In this document: positions 27,142-35,263 of the stretch, piece by piece
Position numbering within the stretch: the first letter of the stretch is position 1
How the letters are laid out: the number at the start of each line of letters is the position of its first letter
Origin: CALARM01 sp036746235
GTDB taxonomy: Bacteria; Vulcanimicrobiota; SpSt-956; JAKJGF01
Reading direction: 5' to 3'
NCBI GenBank assembly: GCA_036746235.1
Contig: DAIOEN010000014.1
Location: 1 to 64,000, forward strand
Length of the DNA: 64,000 nucleotides
Notes under the pieces: generated by a model
Databases searched by the model: none
Seen by the model: only the letters and a program-made list of their open reading frames with translations
Told to the model about the DNA's origin: nothing
Position numbers and translations under genes: made by a program

Positions 27142-29523
27142 TCAGTCGGCTGTCCTTCCTTCCAGATCGCTGTCTGCCGGTTTCCCCTGTAGTGGAGGGT
27201 TGCTGCTACTGCCGGACCCGTTTCCTCGATTATTGGGCGGATAGTACGGAACCGTTATTTGGGGATGAAGAATACTATCAAGTTTTTCTATATTTTCCAA
27301 TGCTTCTCTTGAAATTTTATTATCTTCCCCTAAGAGAGCTATTACTTTATTAAATTTTTCCATTGACTCATTATATTGTTTTTCATTCAACAAAGTTTTT
27401 CCCTCTTCCAGATAATGTTTTGCAATTTTGGCAAGGCCGTCTTTGGATGCATTCGTTTGCTTCAGCTCTTTTGATTTTTTAAAGGCCTTTTCTGCATTCT
27501 TATAATTATTTTTACTTAAATAAAAAATCCCCAAATTGTTAAGCAATTTAGTAATTTCGTCTTTATCGTCTTCCGATAGGTTTAGTTCTATTGATTTTTC
27601 CAGATTTTCAAGAGCTTTATCATATTCTTCGTTGTTATAATAGGCTTCCCCCAGAACAATATGAGCCTGAATATCATTTGGTTTTATTGCAAGTATTGCT
27701 CCGTTTGTTTCCATTACTTTTTCGTAATCATTCATGTTAATATAACATTGACTGAGCTTTTCGTATGCTTTAAGTTTTTTATCCCCTTTCGCAAGGTCTT
27801 TTACTTTTCTATAACATTCGCTGGCTTCTTTATATTTTTTATCATTTGAAAGTTTATCTCCGATTTCCATATAAGCTTTATCTTTATCTGGAATAGATAA
27901 TTTATCAAGTATATCTTTAATAGAATTGTAATCCTTGTTTTTCAGGTAAATATTATATAGTTTTGAAAATGCATTTTTGTTTGAAGGCTCTATGCCTAAA
28001 ACTTTTTTATAATAACCTGATGCTTCTTTGGGGAATTTTTTTTCTGCAACTTTTCCCAGATCCATAAAACCTTTTACACTATTTGGTTCTACCATGAGTT
28101 CTGCAATCTTACAATACTCAAGCATATTGTTCGGGTCGTATACTGCCATAGAAACCAGATTCTTCAGAGTTTCGGGATCTTTACTGCCAAGTTCCGGGTT
28201 TATCTGTGACAGTCTCTTATAACAGTTTCTGGCCTTCTCATAATTTTTATTTTTAAAAGCTTTTTTTGCCTGGTCGTTAAAGAATTTTCCGTTTCTCATG
28301 AGTCCTGATACTATTACAGATAAAATTATTAGAGCTACGATAACAGATATAACGAACAAATAGTTTCCCCTCTTTTTTTGAGGATGGGCAGTTATATGAG
28401 CTTCAGCTTTTTCTGCAGAAGGTTTTTCAGGAACTGATTTTGTAGATACAGTCGGAGTCTTCATAAGTGTCAGAGTGGATTCGCTGTCCTCTTTGTCTGA
28501 AGTTTTTTCTTTTATCCGAGGAGGTTTCTCTGAATCATCTTTTCTCCTGGCAGGTTTTTCTTCTATCCGGGAAGAGGTACGGGACATTTTATAGTCTTCA
28601 AGAGCTTTTTTCATATCACGGGCACCGGGGAAACGATCTTTTGCATCATGTGAAAGGGCCTGTTTTACTATTTCTTCAAGTTCTTCCGATACATTCGGAT
28701 TAATTTCTCTTACAGGTTTAAAAGAAAAGGGGATAAAAGGTATATCTCCCGTGAGAAGACAGTGCATGGTAGCAGCCAGAGAATATATATCCGTTCTCGG
28801 TTCCGGTTTACCTTCAAATAGTTCGGGAGGAGCGAAAGCCGGTGTACCTGTAGCAGTTTTTGTATTCTGAATTGTTTCAATATTTACCGTTCTTGCTATG
28901 CCGAAATCTATAAGCATTGCCCTCTGATCCGAATTACGAAGTATTATATTTGAAGGTTTCAGATCTCTGTACACCAGTTTCTGGCTGTGAAGATAATCCA
29001 GGGCATCGAGTATCTGTTTTGCCCATTCAACAACCTTTTCTTCAGGAAGACCTTTTTTCTCTTCAGTCAGGCCCAGTAATTTTTGATCGTCTATATGTTT
29101 TTCCAGGATTGTTTCAAGATCTTTTCCTTCAATGTAATCCATGACGAGATAATATCGTCCTGCCTGAATAAAATAATCTCTTACTACAGGCATGTTCGGG
29201 TGTCTCAATTCATTCAGCATATGTGCTTCTTTTTTAAAACGATCAATCATATACTCCTGATCATGAGACGTACCGCCTGTCTGGCTGAGCATTTCTTTTA
29301 CGGCACATAATTTCTTATCAAACCTGTGATCAAGAGCTTTATAAACAGCACCCATGCCTCCTGCTTTAATCATTTCTATTATCTCATAACGGTTATCAAG
29401 CATTACTCCTGCCATTAATGAACCGCTTGAATCTGTGGCTATTATCTCACCGCCACATCCCTGGCAGAATTTTGTGCTCTCTCTATGTTGATGGCCGCAG
29501 TTTCCACAATATATTATAGGCAT
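27142..29523 (-). CDS. Zinc-ribbon Ser/Thr protein kinase with extracytoplasmic TPR domain
   Basis: 793 residues, in order: zinc ribbon (Cys6, Cys9, Cys20, Cys23), Hanks-type kinase (about 45-312), disordered linker, one membrane helix (about 388-408) and TPR units (about 415-740). Kinase motifs present are the Gly loop AGGMGAVYK, Lys76 in AVKEM, YRDLKPSNI at 185-193 (Tyr replaces the His of HRD; Asp187 kept), DFG at 206-208 and APPE. It should be catalytically active. A kinase inside with TPRs outside suggests transmembrane sensing through protein binding. It is the first gene of the operon with three exported TPR-ankyrin proteins. GGGAGG precedes the ATG; the promoter is at 29601-29629. Confidence 0.9.
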   Translation of the reverse strand: MPIIYCGNCGHQHRESTKFCQGCGGEIIATDSSGSLMAGVMLDNRYEIIEMIKAGGMGAVYKALDHRFDKKLCAVKEMLSQTGGTSHDQEYMIDRFKKEAHMLNELRHPNMPVVRDYFIQAGRYYLVMDYIEGKDLETILEKHIDDQKLLGLTEEKKGLPEEKVVEWAKQILDALDYLHSQKLVYRDLKPSNIILRNSDQRAMLIDFGIARTVNIETIQNTKTATGTPAFAPPELFEGKPEPRTDIYSLAATMHCLLTGDIPFIPFSFKPVREINPNVSEELEEIVKQALSHDAKDRFPGARDMKKALEDYKMSRTSSRIEEKPARRKDDSEKPPRIKEKTSDKEDSESTLTLMKTPTVSTKSVPEKPSAEKAEAHITAHPQKKRGNYLFVISVIVALIILSVIVSGLMRNGKFFNDQAKKAFKNKNYEKARNCYKRLSQINPELGSKDPETLKNLVSMAVYDPNNMLEYCKIAELMVEPNSVKGFMDLGKVAEKKFPKEASGYYKKVLGIEPSNKNAFSKLYNIYLKNKDYNSIKDILDKLSIPDKDKAYMEIGDKLSNDKKYKEASECYRKVKDLAKGDKKLKAYEKLSQCYINMNDYEKVMETNGAILAIKPNDIQAHIVLGEAYYNNEEYDKALENLEKSIELNLSEDDKDEITKLLNNLGIFYLSKNNYKNAEKAFKKSKELKQTNASKDGLAKIAKHYLEEGKTLLNEKQYNESMEKFNKVIALLGEDNKISREALENIEKLDSILHPQITVPYYPPNNRGNGSGSSSNPPLQGKPADSDLEGRTAD

Positions 29524-29546
29524 AATAAAAACCTCCCGATATGGTT

Positions 29547-29579
29547 CGTGACGCGTGACGCGTGACGCGTGACGCGAGG
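29547..29579 (-). repeat. Heptad array, GTGACGC type, in the kinase operon leader
   Basis: Four perfect GTGACGC units and GAGG. For the minus-strand kinase mRNA it reads CCTCGCG then TCACGCG repeats, ending 14 bases before the GGGAGG ribosome site. Confidence 0.88.
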
Positions 29580-29600
29580 TTAGTCTATTAAATTTATAAT

Positions 29601-29629
29601 ATTATAACATTTTATATATGCTATAGCAA
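29601..29629 (-). promoter_or_regulatory. Sigma70 promoter of the kinase/TPR-ankyrin operon
   Basis: On the minus strand, TTGCTA (29629-29624) and a perfect TATAAT (29606-29601) are 17 bases apart. The leader of about 70 nucleotides contains the heptad array. Confidence 0.6.
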
Positions 29630-29667
29630 AGTAAAAATGATAAAAAAGTGATTACTGTTACTATATA

Positions 29668-29696
29668 TTGACTTTCAGATGATAACAGTTTATACT
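29668..29696 (+). promoter_or_regulatory. Sigma70 promoter for the secreted protein at 29731
   Basis: TTGACT (29668-29673) and TATACT (29691-29696) are 17 bases apart, 5 of 6 matches each. It diverges from the kinase promoter. Confidence 0.7.
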
Positions 29697-29730
29697 CATA
29701 AAAAATCTATAAATTGAGGAGGAAATCTTT

Positions 29731-30315
29731 ATGAATAAATATTCAATGGTACCTTTATTATGTCTTTGTATATTACTATTATCTGTCATTCAATCCCTGG
29801 CAGCAGGTGATAATCCTTCAAAAGAATATAAGGATAAGGGAGAGCGTTTTTCTCTGATGCTTCCGTCTGGGTGGAAGGCTTTTGATGACCGCGGCAATGT
29901 ATATTTTGAACATGATGGTTTTGCATCATTTTATGTAGACGGTTTCCCTGTGGAAAAAAGCGGAACACTTGCCGAACTTGTTTCTCAGGTAGAACCTTAT
30001 GACTTTAAAAATGAAACAATGGAAATTCACAGCACTATAATTGAAAAGACCGATACAACAGTGGACGGAGTTCCTGCAGTACGTATTATACAGAGATCGG
30101 AAGCAAAGGGTATTATTGCAGGAGAACCCTATGTTGAAACAGATATTATTGACGGGTATTTTTTAATAAAGAACAATAATGTTTATATAATCACATTGAA
30201 CAGTCCTGAAGATACATATAAGAATATAGCTTCTGATTTTGAAAGTGCAGTAAAATCTTTTAAAGCAGGCACTAAACCTTTTGAAGGTAAATCATGTAGC
30301 CCATCCGGCGGCTGA
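29731..30315 (+). CDS. Secreted PsbP/DcrB-like protein
   Basis: 194 residues with a signal peptide (1-about 25, SLA-AG). The mature part looks like the small PsbP/DcrB-type fold: RFSLMLPSGWKAFDD near the start, VDGVPAVRIIQRSEAKG, YFLIKNNNVYIITLNSPEDTY, and an ending ASDFESAVKSFK. Proteins of this fold are often lipid- or metal-associated accessory factors; the role here is unknown. AGGAGG precedes the ATG, and a terminator follows at 30325-30346, so it is monocistronic from its own promoter. Confidence 0.75.
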   Translation: MNKYSMVPLLCLCILLLSVIQSLAAGDNPSKEYKDKGERFSLMLPSGWKAFDDRGNVYFEHDGFASFYVDGFPVEKSGTLAELVSQVEPYDFKNETMEIHSTIIEKTDTTVDGVPAVRIIQRSEAKGIIAGEPYVETDIIDGYFLIKNNNVYIITLNSPEDTYKNIASDFESAVKSFKAGTKPFEGKSCSPSGG

Positions 30316-30324
30316 AGATAAAAG

Positions 30325-30346
30325 AAATCCTGAGTTTCAGGATTTT
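30325..30346 (+). terminator. Intrinsic terminator
   Basis: AAATCCTGA and TCAGGATTT pair around a GTT loop (9 base pairs), ending in TTT(T). It lies 9 bases after the stop of the secreted protein. Confidence 0.6.
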
Positions 30347-30348
30347 CA

Positions 30349-30508
30349 GAAGTGAACAGTGAGCAGTGAAAAAATATAAGCTAGAGAGTATAGGAATTTT
30401 CATTTAAAACTCCAAACCCGATTATTTGATTATAACTGATAACTGGTCATAACTGTTCACTGTTCACTGATAACTGTTCACTGATAACTGTTCACTGATA
30501 ACTGATAC
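30349..30508. repeat. Two opposed heptad arrays before hydA
   Basis: AGTGAACAGTGAGCAGTGAA (about 30349-30370) follows the upstream gene. A longer array of alternating TTCACTG and ATAACTG units (about 30433-30508) ends 2 bases before the GGAGGTG ribosome site of the dihydropyrimidinase. The GTATAGGAATTTTCATT motif lies between them (30388-30404). Confidence 0.85.
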
Positions 30509-30522
30509 CCGGAGGTGCAACA

Positions 30523-31902
30523 TTGGATATTCTAATAAAAAACGGCACTATTGTTACAGCCTGTGATATTTACAGAGCAGACATAGGTATAGAAGGAGAA
30601 AAAATTGTTCTTATAGGACATAATCTCTCTGAAGATAATGTCAGAATAATAGATGGTGAAGGAAAATATATTTTTCCGGGAGCCATAGATGTCCATACCC
30701 ATTTTCAACTGCCCATGGCAGGTACAGTAAGTTCTGACGATTTCGAAAACGGAACAAAATCTGCAGCAGCAGGCGGTGTGACTACTGTTATAGATTTTGC
30801 AAATCAGGAAAAGGGAAAACACCTGATTGAAGGTGTGGAAGAAAGAAGAAAAGAAGCAGACGGAAGAGTCGCCATAGATTATTCTCTTCATTTATGTATT
30901 ACAGACTGGCATAAACATATTCTTAAAGAAATAAAGGAAACAGTCGATTATGGTATTCCTTCTTTTAAAATGTTTATGTGTTACAAAAGCAGAGGCCTTA
31001 TGAGTGACGATGAAGCACTGTTTTCCGCTCTGGAAAGTACCTGTCTTTATGGCTCCATAATTTCTGTCCATGCAGAAAGTCCTGTTGTTCTGGAGATGCT
31101 TGTAGACCGTTACGAAAAGGAAAAAGAAAAATACGGATCTTATGCCCATGTTCTGTCACGACCTAATTTTATTGAAGAAGAAGCGATTGTGAGAGCCATA
31201 AAATGGGCGGAAGTAACAGGGGGAAGACTTTATATAGTTCATATGTCAACAGGGGAGGGAGCGGATGCGGTAAAAGCTGCCAGAGACAGAGGGATTAAGG
31301 TCTTTGCAGAAACCTGTCCTCAATATCTTCTGTTAGATGATGAAGTCTTTAAAAGAGAGAACGGCCACTGGTATGCCACATGCCCTCAGATAAAAAAGAA
31401 GAAAGACTGCAACAGGCTCTGGGACGGACTGAACAGAAAAGAGATTGATGTAATAGGAACCGATACATGTACCTTTACTACTGAACAGAAAAATATGTGG
31501 CATGGAGATTTTACAAAAATACCTTACGGTCTGCCCGGAGTGGAAACAATGGTTCCTCTTATATACAGTGAAGGTGTGGCAAAAGGCAGAATATCCTTAA
31601 ATAGATTTGTTTCCATTGTAAGTACAAATCCGGCAAAAATCTTTGGTCTTTATCCTCAGAAAGGAACTCTGGTTCCCGGTGCTGATGCGGATATCATCAT
31701 ATTTGACCCGAAAAAAGAAAGAATAATTCATCCTGAATTACTTCAAACAAACTGTGACTGGTCACCTTACGAAGGTATGACTGTCAAAGGTTACCCTCAT
31801 ATGACCATATGCAGAGGAAAAGTAGTAGCAGAAAATGGAAAATTTATCGGTCAGGCAGGGTATGGAAGATTTTTAAAAAGGAAAGGGGCCGGAAGTTTAT
31901 AG
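30523..31902 (+). CDS. hydA: Dihydropyrimidinase / D-hydantoinase
   Basis: A 459-residue amidohydrolase that opens dihydrouracil/dihydrothymine or 5-substituted hydantoin rings to N-carbamoyl amino acids. The binuclear metal site is complete: His58 and His60 in DVHTH, carbamylated Lys149 in SFKMFMCYKS, His183 in VHAES, His240 in YIVHMST and Asp314 in IGTDTC. The C-terminal NPAKIFGLYPQKGTLVPGADADIIIFD is typical. The start is TTG 30523, 8 bases after GGAGG. No carbamoylase or dihydropyrimidine dehydrogenase is adjacent. The dihydropyrimidinase branch is favoured by length and spacing over allantoinase or dihydroorotase. Confidence 0.9.
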   Translation: MDILIKNGTIVTACDIYRADIGIEGEKIVLIGHNLSEDNVRIIDGEGKYIFPGAIDVHTHFQLPMAGTVSSDDFENGTKSAAAGGVTTVIDFANQEKGKHLIEGVEERRKEADGRVAIDYSLHLCITDWHKHILKEIKETVDYGIPSFKMFMCYKSRGLMSDDEALFSALESTCLYGSIISVHAESPVVLEMLVDRYEKEKEKYGSYAHVLSRPNFIEEEAIVRAIKWAEVTGGRLYIVHMSTGEGADAVKAARDRGIKVFAETCPQYLLLDDEVFKRENGHWYATCPQIKKKKDCNRLWDGLNRKEIDVIGTDTCTFTTEQKNMWHGDFTKIPYGLPGVETMVPLIYSEGVAKGRISLNRFVSIVSTNPAKIFGLYPQKGTLVPGADADIIIFDPKKERIIHPELLQTNCDWSPYEGMTVKGYPHMTICRGKVVAENGKFIGQAGYGRFLKRKGAGSL

Positions 31903-31910
31903 CGTTTAGC

Positions 31911-31945
31911 TACTCACTAATCACTACTCACTATTCACTCATTAT
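31911..31945 (+). repeat. Heptad array, ACTCACT type
   Basis: TACTCAC, TAATCAC, TACTCAC, TATTCAC, TCATT units follow the stop of hydA. It is one of the few copies where the TCAC strand directly follows a stop codon on the same strand. Confidence 0.75.
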
Positions 31946-32041
31946 CTAATAAGTTATGAAAGCATCTATAATTTATCAGGAATAAAAGAGAAAAAAAATG
32001 GGTATAATGTAATGAAAATGATTTCCAGAAAGGTTTCTTAA

Positions 32042-33004
32042 ATGGAGAAAATAATATCAATAAAGAATATTGTAAAAATTTACAACAGATTGAATAAAAA
32101 ACAGACTACAACTGCTTTAAAAGGTGTTTCTTTCGACATAGAAGAAGGTAAAATCTTCGGTTTTTTAGGTCCCAACGGTTCGGGAAAAACAACCATTATA
32201 AAAATAATCCTTGGTATTATCCCTCAGACTTCAGGGGAAATAACGGTTCTTGGCCGTTCACCTGTGGACAGGGAAAGTAAAAAATATATAGGCTATCTTC
32301 CTGAAAGCCTTTATTATCCTGATTTTACAAATCCGGTAAAACTGCTTCAATTTTATGCAGGCCTTTATGATATGGGTAAGAAAGAAACGGCAGAAAGAAT
32401 AGATTATGTTCTGTATCTCGTAGGTCTCAGTGATAAAAAGAAAACAAAGATAAGGGAGTTTTCCAAAGGCATGGTGCAACGTTTCGGTATAGCACAGGCA
32501 ATTCTACATAATCCGAAACTCTATATATTCGACGAACCTGCGTCAGGTCTTGATCCTGCAGGACAGCGTCTCGTAAGAGATATTATGATTAAACTGAGAG
32601 AGGAAGGAAAAACCATATTTTTCAGCTCCCATCAGCTTTCAGAGGCGGAAATGATTTGTAATGATGTGGCAATAGTGAATAAAGGAGATCTTATATGTTG
32701 CTCACCAATTCAGGAATTGCTTACACCGGAAAGTAAAATCAATCTTTCTCAGAGTTATTCTATTATATTTGAATTGCCGGATGGGAAAACTCGTGACGAC
32801 CTGAAAAAGAATGAGAAATTTAAACAGTTAACATTTGAAGGAGCACCTCATATAAAGGTTATGGCTCATGGAAAAGAAGAAGCAAACAGAATAATTAAAT
32901 TGCTCTACGATGAAGGAGTCAATATTCTGACGGTAAATATGGAAAAAAGAACTCTGGAAGAAGTATTCCTTGAAAAAGTAGGAGAGACAATCAATGTTAA
33001 GTAA
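32042..33004 (+). CDS. ABC transporter ATP-binding protein
   Basis: 320 residues with a complete nucleotide-binding domain: Walker A GPNGSGKTT (about 45-53), Q-loop region GYLPES, signature FSKGMVQR, Walker B LYIFDEPASGLDP and the switch His in FFSSHQLS. A C-terminal extension (about 230-320) is typical of the drug/Na+/copper-type ABC-2 exporters (NatA/NosF-like). AGAAAGG precedes the ATG. It overlaps the permease gene by 11 bases. It energises transport by the next gene; the substrate is unknown, though the metal-ligand-rich third gene hints at a metal-linked role. Confidence 0.9.
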   Translation: MEKIISIKNIVKIYNRLNKKQTTTALKGVSFDIEEGKIFGFLGPNGSGKTTIIKIILGIIPQTSGEITVLGRSPVDRESKKYIGYLPESLYYPDFTNPVKLLQFYAGLYDMGKKETAERIDYVLYLVGLSDKKKTKIREFSKGMVQRFGIAQAILHNPKLYIFDEPASGLDPAGQRLVRDIMIKLREEGKTIFFSSHQLSEAEMICNDVAIVNKGDLICCSPIQELLTPESKINLSQSYSIIFELPDGKTRDDLKKNEKFKQLTFEGAPHIKVMAHGKEEANRIIKLLYDEGVNILTVNMEKRTLEEVFLEKVGETINVK

Positions 33005-33767
33005 AAATTTAATAAAAGTTTTCAATTTTTATTTTTATGAACACTATGAAAGAAAAATAGGTTATATCTTTTTATTTACAAGTTTTGTTTTCCTTATATT
33101 AATTATGTCCCTGAGAGTATTTGAAAGAGATATGCCGAATAAAGTAATAATAGATTTTTCCTTTTCTGGTATTGCTCTTATAAACCTGATACTTTCATTC
33201 AGCCTGTCTCTTACATCTGTTCCTTCCGATATTAAAAATCGATATATTTATACCATGCTTGCAAAGCCTGTAAGCAGATATGATTATCTGGCAGGGAAAT
33301 TTTTAAGTATATGTGCCGTTGTATTTATAAATGTTCTGATTATGATCCTTGAACTCCTTATTGTGACTTACAGCAAACAGGGGCTTTTTGAACCTAATAT
33401 CATATGGGCAGGCTTTTTTATTTTCCTTTCCAATGCGATAGTTATAGCCCATATAATATTTTTCTCTCTTTTTCTTCCGGTTACTGTAAATATATGTCTG
33501 AGTTTTACTATGATTGTAATAGGGAATATGACACCTGTTTATCTGAATTATCTCGGTAAGGATGAAATATTCTGGTACTCTTATGTACTGGGTGTAATAA
33601 CCAAATTCTTCTTTCCCCATCTTTACTACTTTGATATAAAATCTGCTGCTATGAACAGTTTTTATCTGCCTCCGGAATATACGATTTCCGCTACAATTTA
33701 TGGTATTTTGTATATAGGTTTTATTCTTTTCCTTGCATGCTGGGTACTGGAAAATAAAGATCTTTAA
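32994..33767 (+). CDS. ABC-2 type permease
   Basis: 257 residues with six predicted membrane helices (about 22-40, 55-75, 100-125, 138-160, 165-185, 235-252). The cytoplasmic loop ENKDL-type ending and the DIKNRYIYTMLAKPVSRYDYLAGKF segment are characteristic of NosY/ABC-2 permeases. It overlaps the ATPase gene by 11 bases and lies 12 bases before the His/Cys-rich gene. With the ATPase it would form a half-transporter dimer. Confidence 0.85.
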   Translation: MLSKNLIKVFNFYFYEHYERKIGYIFLFTSFVFLILIMSLRVFERDMPNKVIIDFSFSGIALINLILSFSLSLTSVPSDIKNRYIYTMLAKPVSRYDYLAGKFLSICAVVFINVLIMILELLIVTYSKQGLFEPNIIWAGFFIFLSNAIVIAHIIFFSLFLPVTVNICLSFTMIVIGNMTPVYLNYLGKDEIFWYSYVLGVITKFFFPHLYYFDIKSAAMNSFYLPPEYTISATIYGILYIGFILFLACWVLENKDL

Positions 33768-33779
33768 GGAAGTGATAGA

Positions 33780-34226
33780 ATGAAAAAAATAATTTTACTT
33801 ATATTATTTTCCTTTTCAATCCTTATAGCAGGTAATTCGGCTTTAACTGTATCAAGTACTGTGACCGGCAGTGAAAATAATAAAGACAGTAACGGAGAAA
33901 CATGTTCCGAATGTGAAAAACATTCTCAGAAAACAGAAGAGCATAAACACAGTGACGGAGAAACATGTTCCGAATGTGAGGAACATTCGCATGAAGCAGG
34001 AGGCCATAAAGAGGGAGAAGAACACAAAGAAGGAGACACCTGCGGTGTGGCCCATTATCATGACAGGTTTATTCTTGATGCCGTTCTGGAACAGCCCTGG
34101 AGACATCCTGAGAAACTTCGTCAGGATATGTGGTTAATGAGAATAGCCCCTTTGTCCTTTCTTTTTCTCCTTGCAATAGTATTGAGACCTGTAGTTAATA
34201 AATTTATGAAGAAGGTTGGGAAATGA
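33780..34226 (+). CDS. Exported His/Cys-rich putative metal-binding membrane protein
   Basis: 148 residues: signal peptide (1-about 21), a polar metal-ligand-rich segment (30-95) and one C-terminal membrane helix (about 121-140). The segment holds two 21-residue direct repeats, each containing the SxGETCSECExHS motif (DNA at about 33888 and 33951). These are followed by HK, HKEG and HYHD clusters, giving about ten His and five Cys. Free CxxC and His clusters outside the membrane suggest binding of Zn, Cu or Ni (inference). AAGGAAGTG precedes the ATG. The stop overlaps the next start (ATGA), so this is a tight operon with the ABC transporter. Confidence 0.75.
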   Translation: MKKIILLILFSFSILIAGNSALTVSSTVTGSENNKDSNGETCSECEKHSQKTEEHKHSDGETCSECEEHSHEAGGHKEGEEHKEGDTCGVAHYHDRFILDAVLEQPWRHPEKLRQDMWLMRIAPLSFLFLLAIVLRPVVNKFMKKVGK

Positions 34227-35140
34227 TGAATACTTCCAGAAGAATTGTTATTGCTGTCATTCTTTTTTCAATTCTTATTGGTTTTAGATTTTATCTTGAT
34301 AAGCCTTATATAAAATTTGTCAATCCGGAAGTGGAAAGTGTTTACAGCCATTCGGTTAATATGGCTGCAGTTATTTTCGGAGAAACGAGAAAAACTATGG
34401 CTGCTGTGTTATGGGGAAGAGTGCTTAACTATCATACGGAAACTTCCCATGCAACCTTTTATGGCCCCAGAAAAGATGTAAAGCCCAGTGCAGACCTTTT
34501 TAAGTCTGAAGGGGAACAGATATTACCTATATTAAGATTGATTACTTGGCTCGATAATCATTTTATTAAAGCCTACGATTTTGGCGGTTATTTTCTTGCC
34601 ATCACCCTCAATCAACCGCAAGAAGGGATAGATTTTCTTGAGGAAGGTATAATGAACAATCCTAAAAGTTATGATCTTTATCAGGGACTGGCATATATTT
34701 ATTTCCATAAAATGAAAAATTACACTATGGCAATAAATTATGCAAAAAAAGCCCTGGATAATATTACACATTATCCTGAGAAGGATAATACGAATATACC
34801 TCTGGATTGTGTAAATTCCCTTCGTATAATAGGTCATTCCTATAGATTACTCGGCGACAGGCTCAATGCGAGAATATATTTTAATATGATAGGAACAATT
34901 TCTACTGATTTTGAACCTCTTCGTGACAGGCTTCTGTATAATCTGGATAATGAAGTATATATAATGGTTACTGATGAAACTCTGGATAAACTGAAAGGAA
35001 AAATATCGGAAGGTAAACTGGAGAAGGTAAAAAAACTGGCACATAAAGATACATCGGAAGAATTGCTAACAGCTAAATTGAAATCATTTGATTTTTCAGA
35101 AGAAGAGATAAAAGAAGTATTGAAATATGTAAAGAGATGA
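34223..35140 (+). CDS. Membrane-anchored TPR-like protein
   Basis: 305 residues with one N-terminal membrane helix or uncleaved signal (8-24). The body contains helical repeats of TPR type (PILRLITWLDNHFIKAYDFGGYFLA, EEGIMNNPKSYDLYQGLAYIYF, YTMAINYAKKALDN, RIIGHSYRLLGDRLNARIYF). The C-terminus is Lys/Glu-rich. The start overlaps the stop of the His/Cys-rich gene by 4 bases, making it the last gene of the four-gene ABC operon. It is probably an accessory docking subunit of the transporter; this is inferred from position only. Confidence 0.75.
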   Translation: MMNTSRRIVIAVILFSILIGFRFYLDKPYIKFVNPEVESVYSHSVNMAAVIFGETRKTMAAVLWGRVLNYHTETSHATFYGPRKDVKPSADLFKSEGEQILPILRLITWLDNHFIKAYDFGGYFLAITLNQPQEGIDFLEEGIMNNPKSYDLYQGLAYIYFHKMKNYTMAINYAKKALDNITHYPEKDNTNIPLDCVNSLRIIGHSYRLLGDRLNARIYFNMIGTISTDFEPLRDRLLYNLDNEVYIMVTDETLDKLKGKISEGKLEKVKKLAHKDTSEELLTAKLKSFDFSEEEIKEVLKYVKR

Positions 35141-35225
35141 CATGGACAGGGATTTCCGGGATTTTTGGGATTAAGGGGATGTAATGGCCTGTTTAGGAAT
35201 GAAAATTTATTAATGATTTCTTTCC

Positions 35226-35258
35226 TCGCGTCACGCATTACGCGTTACGCGTCACGAT
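35226..35258. repeat. Heptad array, CGCATTA/CGCGTCA type
   Basis: Four units (TCACGCA, TTACGCG, TTACGCG, TCACGAT) preceded by CCTCGCG. It sits between convergent genes, 6 bases before the 3' end of the minus-strand CNNM gene. Confidence 0.85.
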
Positions 35259-35263
35259 ACCTG

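Noticed and set aside
30523..31902. Allantoinase or dihydroorotase identity for hydA
   Set aside because: Length of 459, the SFKMFM lysine context and the C-terminal GADADIIIFD fit dihydropyrimidinase/hydantoinase better.
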